Shown piece after piece: positions 1 to 8,394 of a DNA stretch of 49,138 bases. The position numbers were made by a program, and so were the translations under genes. A model generated the notes under the pieces. The model made no database searches, was not told the origin of the DNA, and was given only the letters and a program-made list of their open reading frames with translations. Numbering within the stretch: the stretch's first letter is position 1; each line of letters begins with the position of its first letter. Source of the DNA: Microcaldota archaeon (lineage in GTDB: Archaea; Micrarchaeota; Micrarchaeia; Micrarchaeales; CABMGC01); contig JAGWHJ010000008.1 of assembly GCA_028866835.1 (NCBI GenBank), forward strand, positions 1 to 49,138, written 5' to 3'.

Positions 1-563
1 TGTTCCATTGTTTTATCAGCTATTCCGATCGCTGCGATATGCCCTAATACGTTGCCAAGCGAACCAAATGCGGAGAATAGATTTGGGTAATTTATATCGC
101 CTAAACAGCTTTCAATATTGCCAAGAGAAAGAAGATTTTTTGCATGCAACTCTGAGCTGTCCTCACATGAAATTACTGATGCGCAAAATGCTGCAATTGC
201 TTCCTCGTATACAAAGCTGTGGATACCCACTTCAGGTGCAAGGGCTTCCTTAACATGCTTCTTTCTTATGTAATGTATAAATTCATGGATTACATCATCG
301 GGATATAATTCGGATTCTACATTTAAGTGCACATTTCCATTGTCTGAATGAAACCGCGAAGATTCACGTCCGAACTTTTCAATGAGTTCATCATTAGTTG
401 AAAGGATAATTTGGGGAGGGTCCATCTTCTCTACCCCGAGAACCTTAAGAAGCTGGTCGAATACGCTATTTGTGAGAGCCGCATTTCTCCTATCAGATTC
501 AAGTTCAATTAGCATGGTCTGCAAACGACTAAGTGCGACAGCAGGATTGCGTCTATAAGCCAT
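1..563 (-). CDS. Partial HExxH-containing putative metalloprotease-like protein (3' end outside window)
   Basis: This gene is absent from the ORF track because it runs off the window on its 3' side. Reading the minus strand from an ATG at 563 gives 187 uninterrupted codons. Residues 93-97 are HEFIH, a zincin-type HExxH motif, and an acidic pair at residues 120-121 (VYEEA) lies where a gluzincin-like third zinc ligand could sit. The start is supported by a TATA-like stretch on the minus strand about 65 nt upstream (around 626-637). No signal peptide is visible in the N-terminus, so a cytoplasmic or phage/toxin-type metallopeptidase-like protein is possible. The gene is more AT-rich than the genes of the central window. 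I do not recognise a named family. HExxH can occur by chance, but the following helix-like segment with a Glu makes a real metal site plausible. Confidence 0.6.
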   Translation of the reverse strand, partial: MAYRRNPAVALSRLQTMLIELESDRRNAALTNSVFDQLLKVLGVEKMDPPQIILSTNDELIEKFGRESSRFHSDNGNVHLNVESELYPDDVIHEFIHYIRKKHVKEALAPEVGIHSFVYEEAIAAFCASVISCEDSSELHAKNLLSLGNIESCLGDINYPNLFSAFGSLGNVLGHIAAIGIADKTME

Positions 564-821
564 TTTATAACCTTTAAACTAACTTGGGTAAAAATATGTC
601 CTTCGAAAGGAAATTACTTTTTCACCTATATAAATATTGCCATTTATTCGTCAGTATCTATAGGAATAGAGCATAAAATTCATTCATAGCCTTCAAAAGC
701 CTTCATAGAACATGACTCAAAGAAAGAACCCAGGTCGGAGCAATTCGCTTTGGGATTATACATGGATCCCCCTGCAATTGCAACTCAAGGATGAGGGCGC
801 ATATGCACTTGGATCTTCTAG
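564..821. other. AT-rich intergenic region between the HExxH gene and vapC
   Basis: It holds a TATA-like sequence (cctatataaatatt, about 625-638) that can serve the minus-strand HExxH gene, and a short direct repeat (agccttca twice near 690-705). A 37-codon plus-strand ORF (712-825) is present, but nothing supports it as a gene. No tRNA-like or terminator structure was seen. Confidence 0.4.
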
Positions 822-1271
822 CTAGATTTTTATTATCAGAGACGAATCCAGTCCTTCTTTGACAGCCGCTTCGTGCACTCGCCTGTCGGCAGTAAAGAAT
901 TTATCGCACTTGGCCTCGCTACAGGAGGCTATCTGCAATGCATCTGCAATGTAGAGTTTGTGCTTTACAAGAATATATGATGCACTGAAAATAAGCGGCA
1001 ATGTTATGCCTATTGTCTCTATCGAGCCGTTCTTATTCAATCGCCCCAGTTCATTTACGAAGTCGCTCATTGATTCCGACACTTTCCTGCGCCTCCTGTT
1101 GTTTCTATCCAATACGCCCACTACCTCGCCTATGTTCCATATGGAAAAGCACAATTTCGCGCCTTTGGCTTCTGCCTGCTTGAATAGATCGTCAACGATT
1201 TCTGTGCCATCTTCTTTTAGGTATCTTTTGATTATGGCGCTACTGTCCAAATAGGCGGTTCTCACGGTCAT
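822..1271 (-). CDS. vapC: VapC-like PIN-domain ribonuclease toxin
   Basis: The 149-residue product is a single PIN domain. The acidic residues expected to bind Mg2+/Mn2+ are visible: D9 in AYLDSSAIIKRY, E49 in NIGEVVG, D110 in YIADALQIA and D129 in FFTADRRV. VapC toxins are site-specific RNases that cleave tRNA or rRNA and are held inactive by a cognate VapB. The ATG at 1271 lies inside the 3' end of the upstream RHH-type gene (32-nt overlap), the usual translationally coupled antitoxin-toxin order. All four acidic positions are present, so the toxin looks intact. The target RNA cannot be deduced from sequence. Confidence 0.9.
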   Translation of the reverse strand: MTVRTAYLDSSAIIKRYLKEDGTEIVDDLFKQAEAKGAKLCFSIWNIGEVVGVLDRNNRRRRKVSESMSDFVNELGRLNKNGSIETIGITLPLIFSASYILVKHKLYIADALQIASCSEAKCDKFFTADRRVHEAAVKEGLDSSLIIKI

Positions 1272-1518
1272 CCCTCATCGACCTTATCAAACGCTCCGAC
1301 GAAGATCCCTTTGGCCTTCTCTTTATTACATCCTCGTAGCTTACGAACTTTTCCTGGATTTTTAGCTTTGCCCTCAGTTCGTCTACCCATGAGCGGCCTA
1401 CCGACCTGAGGAAATCCTCTACCAAATCGCTTATGCTGCTATCGGTCAGCACAGCCTGGCTTTTTGCATCCTTTATGACCTCCTTGTCCACAGACAATGT
1501 CAACTTTGTTTTTGACAT
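1240..1518 (-). CDS. vapB: VapB-like ribbon-helix-helix antitoxin
   Basis: A 92-residue protein with an N-terminal beta strand (KTKLTLSVDKEVIKDAKSQA) followed by two predicted helices, the pattern of a ribbon-helix-helix DNA-binding antitoxin. The C-terminal half is charged and would wrap the VapC active site. The ORF track begins at a TTG (1527). I prefer the ATG at 1518, which keeps the complete strand and leaves the palindrome at 1528-1545 as non-coding operator DNA. It overlaps vapC by 32 nt and is transcribed first, as is usual in VapBC modules. Autorepression through the adjacent palindrome is inferred from known VapBC behaviour. Confidence 0.82.
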   Translation of the reverse strand: MSKTKLTLSVDKEVIKDAKSQAVLTDSSISDLVEDFLRSVGRSWVDELRAKLKIQEKFVSYEDVIKRRPKGSSSERLIRSMRDDRENRLFGQ

Positions 1519-1527
1519 AAAGATCAA

Positions 1528-1557
1528 TATACGTATATACGTATAAATATAAAAGCC
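1528..1557 (-). promoter_or_regulatory. vapBC promoter with 18-bp palindromic operator
   Basis: TATACGTATATACGTATA at 1528-1545 is its own reverse complement. It sits 10 nt upstream of the vapB ATG and abuts a TATA-like stretch (cttttatatttata on the minus strand, 1542-1555). A dimeric RHH protein bound here would block transcription initiation. The operator role is inferred; the palindrome is read directly. Confidence 0.7.
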
Positions 1558-1588
1558 TTGGCTTCGGCAAATCGGAGATAGGCTAGAT

Positions 1589-2362
1589 TCATGGAAGGAA
1601 CTTCTCCCTTTTTATGAGCTTCCCGGACATGAGGAGAAGGATTATCGCGATGATCGCTAATACTACTCCGACCGCAATGTCTGCCATCAATGCGTCCTGG
1701 TATGAAAATGCGAATGCAGTCGCGTAGGCGGGAAGGGTGGTGGCCATTCCCACCATGGTTGCCATTGGCTGGTTGCTGCCCGCCCTCGTCTTCTGCAGCG
1801 AGCTGAATATCATCATCATTGTGATCATGAACGCCATTCCGGAGAGGCCGATGAGGGCAACCGGGCCCAGGATCAGGGCCGTCCTGTACGCCCCGTCAGC
1901 GCCGTAGAGCAGATACGAGTATGCGAGGTCAGCGGGTACGAAGAACGCAAGGAACACTACCGCAAGCAGCATCGCGCCGCCAAGATAGCGCATGTAGATA
2001 TCGCGCTGCGTCATGCCCAGGGAGAGGAGGTACTCCAATACGCCATTGTTCTTGTCATAAACGAAAAGGATTACTATTGGACTAACTGTCAGCAACATCG
2101 GAAGCACATCAAGTGGTACGGTGAGCAGGCCTATGCCGGAAAACGAGCCTGCGGCCAGAGCGGCTTTTCCTGCAGCGGCGTTTGCAGTCATTACATTGCT
2201 CGTTTCATTGGATGCAGTCACATTGGCCTGGCTTGATGGGGTTACGTAAAGATTGAAGTTCCATGCAATAAGCGCGATAAAAAACATCAGCACGGTGAGC
2301 GCGACATAGATCTTGCCCAGGCTGAGCGCCCTTTTCGCCGTAACAACTGATTGGTTGCTCAT
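1589..2362 (-). CDS. ABC-2 type transporter permease
   Basis: A 257-residue membrane protein. Hydrophobic segments are visible near residues 18-36, 75-103, 130-150, 160-185, 197-220 and 228-247, fitting the six-helix ABC-2 permease fold. A central region reads KNNGVLEYLLSLGMTQRDIY, which resembles the coupling segment (E-LL-L--S--ei---K) of ABC-2 permeases such as those of Gld/Nod-type exporters. It lies downstream of an ABC ATPase on the same strand with a 27-nt gap, so the two probably form one exporter. Substrate is not predictable. The extracellular loop after the first helix is rich in Asn, Ser, Thr and Ala and contains glycosylation-type sequons. Confidence 0.8.
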   Translation of the reverse strand: MSNQSVVTAKRALSLGKIYVALTVLMFFIALIAWNFNLYVTPSSQANVTASNETSNVMTANAAAGKAALAAGSFSGIGLLTVPLDVLPMLLTVSPIVILFVYDKNNGVLEYLLSLGMTQRDIYMRYLGGAMLLAVVFLAFFVPADLAYSYLLYGADGAYRTALILGPVALIGLSGMAFMITMMMIFSSLQKTRAGSNQPMATMVGMATTLPAYATAFAFSYQDALMADIAVGVVLAIIAIILLLMSGKLIKREKFLP

Positions 2363-2389
2363 CGTTTAACCTATTGTGATAGTCATATG

Positions 2390-3238
2390 CTATTTGCTGC
2401 CGAATAGCTCCTGCAGCGGATTGTCGAGTTCGCGCATCTCGGTCACGAGTATGCCTGCCTTGACGATCTTGCTGAGCGCTATGCCCGCTTCCTCAGGGCT
2501 GGACACCCTAAGCACGTAATACCCGCTCTGCTCCTTCTTCGCATCGACTATCTTCGAGATGTCCTTCGATGCCTTTATCCCGACACGGTATTCCTTAGGC
2601 CTTATGTTCGATATCTTGTCGAACATGGCGAGCTTGCCCTCCTTTATCAGTATGAGGTTCATCCCTATGTCCGTTGCCTCGTAAAGGTTGTGCGAGGAGT
2701 AGAGCACGAGCTTGTTCCTGCTCAGCTTCAGTATTATGTCCCTTATCTCCTTGGACAGTCCCGGATCGAGGTTTGCAGTGGGTTCGTCCAGAAGGTAGAC
2801 ATCCCGCTCCTTGAGGAACACCTTCGCTATGGACACCCTCTTCTTCTGGCCCTGCGAGAGATCCGATACCTTCCTGTCCTTCAGGCCTTCGAGCCCGAGC
2901 ATCTCCATTACCTTCCCCGTATCGCCGCCCTCCATGTCGGAATAGAACTCGAGGGCGTTGTACACCGTCATTTCCTCGGGGATGGCATTGTAGTGCGAGA
3001 GATAGTTTATGCTGCTCCTGCCCTCCTTTGAGGATTCCAGATCCTTGCCATCAAGCAGTATCTTTCCGGAAATGGGCTCAAGTATGCCTGCAATAGTCCT
3101 GAAAAGCGTTGTCTTGCCCGCACCGTTCGGCCCAAGCACGACATAAATCGAGGATTCCTTGGCTGTGAAGCTTATGCCCTGCAGCACAGGCTTGCCATTG
3201 TAGCCGGAATCCACGCCATTGAGTTCCAGAGTGTGCAT
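2390..3238 (-). CDS. ABC transporter ATP-binding protein
   Basis: The 282-residue protein has a complete nucleotide-binding domain in its first ~210 residues: Walker A GPNGAGKTT (about residues 36-44), signature LSQGQKKRVSIAK, Walker B DVYLLDEPT, and the switch His in LYSSHNL. The Q-loop position reads YLSHYNAIPEE, with no Gln, resembling the CcmA subgroup. The last ~70 residues form a separate C-terminal domain. The ORF track starts at a GTG (3244); the ATG at 3238 gives MHTLELNGVDSGY and fits the usual N-terminus, with a GGTGGG stretch just before it. It is transcribed with the downstream ABC-2 permease and presumably powers it. Confidence 0.9.
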   Translation of the reverse strand: MHTLELNGVDSGYNGKPVLQGISFTAKESSIYVVLGPNGAGKTTLFRTIAGILEPISGKILLDGKDLESSKEGRSSINYLSHYNAIPEEMTVYNALEFYSDMEGGDTGKVMEMLGLEGLKDRKVSDLSQGQKKRVSIAKVFLKERDVYLLDEPTANLDPGLSKEIRDIILKLSRNKLVLYSSHNLYEATDIGMNLILIKEGKLAMFDKISNIRPKEYRVGIKASKDISKIVDAKKEQSGYYVLRVSSPEEAGIALSKIVKAGILVTEMRELDNPLQELFGSK

Positions 3239-3568
3239 GCCCACCAGTGTATATCATTGCAGGGCAATGAATTTATTTGTTGCACAATGTTTAGGTTGCT
3301 TTAAGTTTTTAATCCATGTAAAGGATCCAAACCGAAATCGAAGGAAAACATTATATAAAATAAAATTCAAGTCTAATATTGAGTGCCGTAGGGAGGATCT
3401 AGAGTTTGTGCATGCAGATGGAATTAAAAACATTTATAAATCTATCGGACAAGCTTTAAAAATAAAGAAAGCGGTAATAGATATCAGAGAACTTTGATTC
3501 TTTCTTGGCGCCATTCTCGGATATTGGGGGAAACCATATTCCTGGGAAAATAGCAAGATAGAAGTGGT
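3239..3568. other. ~330-nt intergenic region upstream of the giant surface protein; possible small ORF
   Basis: This AT-rich gap has a good TATA-like box on + (acattatataaaataaaa, about 3347-3365). Downstream an open frame ends at 3497 and encodes a charged peptide whose end reads KSIGQALKIKKAVIDIREL. No ATG begins it; a GTG at 3408 preceded by GGGAGGAT at 3391-3398 would give 29 residues. I cannot decide between a small peptide gene, a decayed gene end and an untranslated leader. The longer track ORF at 3219 begins inside the ABC gene and is probably a shadow. No tRNA or hairpin terminator was seen. Confidence 0.4.
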
Positions 3569-6500
3569 ATGATGAATCTTAGAATAGTTACAGTTGTAGC
3601 GACCCTGTTTGCTCTGCTTCTTGCGCAGTCTGCATTCGCATGGCCCACAACGGCACACCCTACGGTGATATACGTTGGCCAGAACTCGGTACTCTCGAAC
3701 ACGGGGCCGGACTTCGGCCCAGGCGGCACTGTTTATGCATACCAATGGCTTGAGAGCACCTCGCAAAGCGGCGGATTCACGAGCGCACCATGCTTCCCTG
3801 AGAACGGCACCTACAACAGCACCATAGGAGGCCCAGTAAATTGCAGCTTCACTGGCACGGCCCCGGGCGTCTTCTACTTCGAACTACAGGCCACGTACAA
3901 GAGCTCAGACTGGCGCAGAAGCACTAACGTGACACAGCAGTCAAACTCTGCCAGCGTCACGGTGAAGAGCGTTCCTGCACTGTCGGCAGGCAACATACAG
4001 GTATCAAATAATCCGATCGACATGGACCAGCAGCTCTCCGTGAATACGGTATCGAGCGGTGGAATCACTCCTTACACTGCAACATTATATGCATCATTGA
4101 ACTCCTCAACCGGGCCTTTCTCCAATGTGGGCACATGCGCGGTGAGCGGAAGTTCGATAGCGTGCACTTATACAGATACATCATATACAAGGGGCGGGCT
4201 TTTCTTCAAGATACAGACAATTGACAGCACATCCAATACCGTGAATACAAGCGTCTCCCCGGCAATCGTAATAGAGAACCTCACATTAAGCCCGCATTCA
4301 TCTACAGTGACTTCTGGCGGCAGCGTGGCATTCACAAACAAGACCACTCCTGGGGAGGATGTCTATACCAACAATTATACCTACTCTGCCAGCCCTAACT
4401 CCGGTTTTGTGGAGGCAGGAAACAAGCTCACATTCATGGCTCCTGGCAATTATATCGTTACGCTTAGGGCGCATGCGCAACAGGACAGCCTGCCCGAAGG
4501 GAATGAGACGGTAAGCGACAGCGCCTTTGTGACCGTAACGTCCAATTTCGGCAACTCCAACGTCTCGGTTTCTATACCGAACTCCGTTATTGACGTAGGG
4601 CAGAGCGAGATCATAACCGCTGCTGTGCACGGAGGGACAGCACCCTATTCTTATCAGTGGAAGGTCAACGGCAACAGCGTAGGAGGCAATTCAAACGCAT
4701 TGACGTTCAACGGCAATGCAACCACGCTTGCGCATTCGCCTGACAGCGTCATGGTCACAGTGACAGACAAGACCGGCCAGAGCGGGAGCGCAAATGGCAC
4801 AGTGACGGTGACGCCATCTTTCGGCAACTCAAATGTCTCCGTGATGATACCCAATTCAATGATAGACTTCGGCCAGAGCGAAACGATAACTGCTGCGGTT
4901 CATGGGGGCAAGGCACCATACACATACCAATGGAAGGTCAACGGAAACAGCGTCGGCAGCAACTCAAACAGCATAACATTCAACGGCAACGCGACCACTC
5001 TATCAAATTCACCTGACAATGTCATGGTAACGGTAACCGACAACAACGGCCAGAGCGGCACGGCAAGCGGCACGGTTACCGTGAATAAGCAGCTGAATTC
5101 TTCAGCCATAAAGGTGCTGATACCCAACTCGATAATAGACGTCGGGCAGAGTGAGACGATAACAGCCAGCGTCTCCGGAGGCACCTCCCCGTATTCATAT
5201 CAGTGGAAGGTCAACGGCGCCCCTGTGGGGATAAATAGCAACTCACTTGTGTTCTTCGGCAATGCAACCACGCTTGCGCATTCGCCTGATACTGTCAGCG
5301 TGCTGGTTACCGACCTCGCAGGAGAGAATGCCATGGCTTCAAACGCAGTAACGGTAAACAACATGCTTTCGTTCGGAACTCCGCAGGTAACGGTGCCCAA
5401 CAGCGTCATAAGCGTGGGGCAGTCGGAATCTATAACTGCGAACGTGATCGGAGGCACCGGCCCATACACATTCCAGTGGAAGGTCAACGGCAATACCCTT
5501 GGCCAGAACACTGGCACAATAACATTCAATGGAAATGCCTCTGATGTAGGCATAGACAGCATCCAGGTCTTCGTAACCGACCACGTCGGCCAGACAGCGA
5601 ACGCGATGGCGACAGTGACGGTGACGTCATCTTTCGGCAACTCGAACGTAACGCTAACGGAATCCAACTCGCTCATAGACGTCCCCCAGATAACGGTGCT
5701 CACCGCGCACGTGCATGGAGGAAATGCCCCGTTCTCATACGCATGGACGGCAAACGGCAATCCGGTAGGGACAAACAGCAATACGCTTGTTTTCAACGGG
5801 AATGCCTCGACTGTCGGCGTTGATTTGATACACGTAACGGTTACGGACAGCAGCGCGCAGCATGCAACTTCGCAGAACAGCGTCATGGTGAACAAGCAGC
5901 TTGTGCTGAAGGGCTTCAACATCCTGTTCCCCATCGTGGACACAGGGGAGAACGAGACATTGATTGCAAACGTGACTGGAGGCACGGCCCCGTACACGTA
6001 CACATACACGGTCTTCAATGCAACAAACACCATTGTAGCGAATGTAGTCTATCATAATGTAGCATCAACATCGAACACATTTACGTTCAAGATACTGCCT
6101 CAGTTTGGCATAGGCAACTTCAGTGCAGACGTCAATGTGAGCGACAGTGCGCAGGTGCCAGAGACGGTTTTGGACCCGATAAAGTTCCACGTCAACGCAA
6201 AGCCTGGAATAAAGGTCACGCCTTCAACTGCGGTGGTCTCCATCGGCGGATCTGCATTCACCTTCAATGCTTTCGTAGTAAACGGGACTGCGCCGTACAG
6301 CGCCAACTGGCTCTACAGCGGGCCTTCCGGCACCAGCGGCAACACCCTGACAGCAGCGCTTAAGGGGAGGTACACTAACCTGACGGTGCAGGCGCCTTCC
6401 CCGAACGCATTGGTATTGACCTTCAATGGAGTTGCTTACACAATATCGAGCGCAAACGTGCTCGGCACATGGACATTCAACGGGCTTGCCACTGACAGCA

Positions 6501-8317
6501 GGGGCGCAAGCCTCAGCACATTCAACGTGCCTACGCTGACCGTGGTGAATGGGTTCGGCGCTTCAATATCGCCTGCAAGCGCAAACGTTGACGTGAACCA
6601 GTCCGTAACATTCATAGGCGTACTGGCAGGGGGCATGCAGCCCTACACCTACAGCTGGTTCTTCCAGCCCTCAGGAAGCAACACGCTCACAAGCATATGC
6701 GCCTCGGCAACCACGACTTGCACATACACGTTCACTACATCCGGCAATGTGACATTCAGCGGCACTGACAGCGAGACGCCTTCCAAGACGGCGAACGCAG
6801 TCTCAAGAATAACGGTTGTGGGGAACGCGCTAAGCGTCTCGGTATCGCCAACATCCGCTACGATAACCCAGCCAGACTCGCAGGTATTCACAGCAACAGC
6901 ATCAGGAGGCACCGGGTCGTATGAATACCAGTGGTACAATATCACGAGCGGCAACGCAATAGCGATATCAGGAGCGACGTCAAATACGCTTTCGGTGCTT
7001 GGAGGTGCAACAGGCACATTCTCTTACAATGTCGTGGTCACGGACACAGGCACGACAGGGCCTAACACTGCCAACTCCATACCTGCACTGCTTACCGTCA
7101 ACGCGCAGAACAACGGCGGTGGCGGAGGTGGGGGCGGAGGCGGCGGTGGCGGAGGTGGGGGCGGAGGCGGAGGCAGCTTCCTGCCTACGGTAAAGGCGAA
7201 CAACACCTGCGTTACCATAAGCAACTTCTCGAAGTACAACTCCGAGACTGTGACGCTCTACAACAGCACGTTCACGGTGGTTGACAACTTCATAACGCCC
7301 AACACCACAGGCGTCAGCGTTAATGGAGGCACCTATACCCTCATGGCGCATAGCCCGGTGAACATCACATCAAGGGCATCCAACAGCATAAACAACACAT
7401 ACCTCATGACGCTGCTGGACATCACCTACATACCGATACTGCACGACGTAAAGCTCGACATCTGTGTGGTGCCGCAGGTAAAGACGCCGGTGATAACGGT
7501 ACCTAACCAGACGACGACAACCACGATACCGCCGGTAGAGACGCTTAACGTGACGATCAATCCGATAAACCAGACCATACAGACTGGATCGAACACCTTG
7601 CTCACGGCCAACACAATGGGAGGAACAGGCCCGTTCGGATACCAGTGGTACAACTTCACCACGGGAACGGCCGCAACAATACCTGGGGCAACATCAAGGA
7701 CGTTCCTGCTCGTTGCGGGGAACAAGACAGGCACGTACAAGTATTACGTGGTGGTCACGGACCTCGGCGCAAACCCGCCATTCAAGAGCAAGTCCAACGT
7801 CGCAGTGATAACAATAAAAAAGAAGCCTGGCAACATAGCGACCGTGCCTGCAGGAAACCCATGGGGCTGGCTCATCGCCATACTGCCTGAGCTCATAGGC
7901 ATACTGCTTGCGATACTCATAGGCACCATTCTCTACAGGAGGAGAAGGAAGCCTGCGCCTGGAACCACGGCAAGTTCCGGATCTTCGGCAGCGCCTGATT
8001 CAGGGCCTGCCCAGGGAAGCTGGAGCGTATCAGGCTCCCCTCTCATTGCGGCAAGCACTATAAATGGGAGTTCTACAATCACGGGCATGGAGACAACCAG
8101 CAACATAGAGAAGGTCACGCCCGGACCGTTCGCGGCGCCTGAATCGATATCACCGGCAATAGCGGTGCCTGAACAGATTGCGGCAGGCCAACCCGTTCCA
8201 GCGGATAGCGTGCAGCCTGCGATACTTTCAGAGGAGTCAATGCCTGCGTCACAGGCAAGCATCGCGGTTCCTGGTCCCAATCCTGCAACAGAGGAGCAGA
8301 TAAATACATTGAAATAA
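3569..8317 (+). CDS. Giant Ig-like/PKD-like repeat surface protein with C-terminal membrane anchor
   Basis: A 1582-residue exported protein. It has a Sec signal peptide (about residues 1-25, probable cleavage after QSAFA) and a long extracellular region of beta-sandwich-like repeats. From about residue 327, six units of 87-93 residues repeat the pattern IPNS-IDVGQSE-ITA-V-GG-APY-YQWKVNG, ending in TVTD. Two further related domains with GGTG--Y-YQWYN follow near residues 1110 and 1350. A 20-Gly tract occupies about 1183-1202. One hydrophobic segment near 1431-1456 is followed by RRRRK and a ~125-residue cytoplasmic tail rich in Ala, Ser, Pro and Gly. N-x-S/T sequons are very frequent, suggesting heavy N-glycosylation. 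Likely a surface-layer, adhesin or host-contact protein; the function is inferred. Start is ATG 3569 or 3572. Confidence 0.85.
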   Translation: MMNLRIVTVVATLFALLLAQSAFAWPTTAHPTVIYVGQNSVLSNTGPDFGPGGTVYAYQWLESTSQSGGFTSAPCFPENGTYNSTIGGPVNCSFTGTAPGVFYFELQATYKSSDWRRSTNVTQQSNSASVTVKSVPALSAGNIQVSNNPIDMDQQLSVNTVSSGGITPYTATLYASLNSSTGPFSNVGTCAVSGSSIACTYTDTSYTRGGLFFKIQTIDSTSNTVNTSVSPAIVIENLTLSPHSSTVTSGGSVAFTNKTTPGEDVYTNNYTYSASPNSGFVEAGNKLTFMAPGNYIVTLRAHAQQDSLPEGNETVSDSAFVTVTSNFGNSNVSVSIPNSVIDVGQSEIITAAVHGGTAPYSYQWKVNGNSVGGNSNALTFNGNATTLAHSPDSVMVTVTDKTGQSGSANGTVTVTPSFGNSNVSVMIPNSMIDFGQSETITAAVHGGKAPYTYQWKVNGNSVGSNSNSITFNGNATTLSNSPDNVMVTVTDNNGQSGTASGTVTVNKQLNSSAIKVLIPNSIIDVGQSETITASVSGGTSPYSYQWKVNGAPVGINSNSLVFFGNATTLAHSPDTVSVLVTDLAGENAMASNAVTVNNMLSFGTPQVTVPNSVISVGQSESITANVIGGTGPYTFQWKVNGNTLGQNTGTITFNGNASDVGIDSIQVFVTDHVGQTANAMATVTVTSSFGNSNVTLTESNSLIDVPQITVLTAHVHGGNAPFSYAWTANGNPVGTNSNTLVFNGNASTVGVDLIHVTVTDSSAQHATSQNSVMVNKQLVLKGFNILFPIVDTGENETLIANVTGGTAPYTYTYTVFNATNTIVANVVYHNVASTSNTFTFKILPQFGIGNFSADVNVSDSAQVPETVLDPIKFHVNAKPGIKVTPSTAVVSIGGSAFTFNAFVVNGTAPYSANWLYSGPSGTSGNTLTAALKGRYTNLTVQAPSPNALVLTFNGVAYTISSANVLGTWTFNGLATDSRGASLSTFNVPTLTVVNGFGASISPASANVDVNQSVTFIGVLAGGMQPYTYSWFFQPSGSNTLTSICASATTTCTYTFTTSGNVTFSGTDSETPSKTANAVSRITVVGNALSVSVSPTSATITQPDSQVFTATASGGTGSYEYQWYNITSGNAIAISGATSNTLSVLGGATGTFSYNVVVTDTGTTGPNTANSIPALLTVNAQNNGGGGGGGGGGGGGGGGGGGGSFLPTVKANNTCVTISNFSKYNSETVTLYNSTFTVVDNFITPNTTGVSVNGGTYTLMAHSPVNITSRASNSINNTYLMTLLDITYIPILHDVKLDICVVPQVKTPVITVPNQTTTTTIPPVETLNVTINPINQTIQTGSNTLLTANTMGGTGPFGYQWYNFTTGTAATIPGATSRTFLLVAGNKTGTYKYYVVVTDLGANPPFKSKSNVAVITIKKKPGNIATVPAGNPWGWLIAILPELIGILLAILIGTILYRRRRKPAPGTTASSGSSAAPDSGPAQGSWSVSGSPLIAASTINGSSTITGMETTSNIEKVTPGPFAAPESISPAIAVPEQIAAGQPVPADSVQPAILSEESMPASQASIAVPGPNPATEEQINTLK
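4547..6170 (+). repeat. Six degenerate ~90-residue Ig-like coding repeats
   Basis: Unit starts are at about 4547, 4820, 5093, 5372, 5633 and 5900, giving spacings of 273, 273, 279, 261 and 267 nt. The first three units are closest to each other; for example caaccacgcttgcgcattcg recurs in units 1 and 3. Homogenisation or slippage between units is plausible. Confidence 0.75.
7115..7174 (+). repeat. Poly-glycine tract built from a 27-nt perfect tandem duplication
   Basis: The nine-codon block beginning ggcggtggcggaggtggg occupies 7115-7141 and is repeated exactly at 7142-7168, followed by gga ggc. It encodes 20 consecutive Gly residues inside the surface protein. In-frame copy-number change here would lengthen or shorten the linker without disrupting the frame. 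Confidence 0.9.
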
Positions 8318-8394
8318 CATAACAGGCAATGCTTCTTATAGCTCCTTCGGCAAATCATTAACTACATGGGTTATTACAACTTAGTGGTAATTTT

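Noticed and set aside
712-825. 37-codon plus-strand ORF in the intergenic region before vapC
   Set aside because: It has no ribosome site, overlaps the vapC 3' end and resembles nothing known; likely chance.
3434-3766. 110-aa minus-strand ORF over the surface-protein start
   Set aside because: It overlaps the promoter and signal peptide of the giant gene and has shadow-like composition rich in Arg and Cys.
5200-6033. 277-aa minus-strand ORF inside the surface gene
   Set aside because: It is antisense to the Ig-like repeats and owes its openness to the repeat codon pattern.
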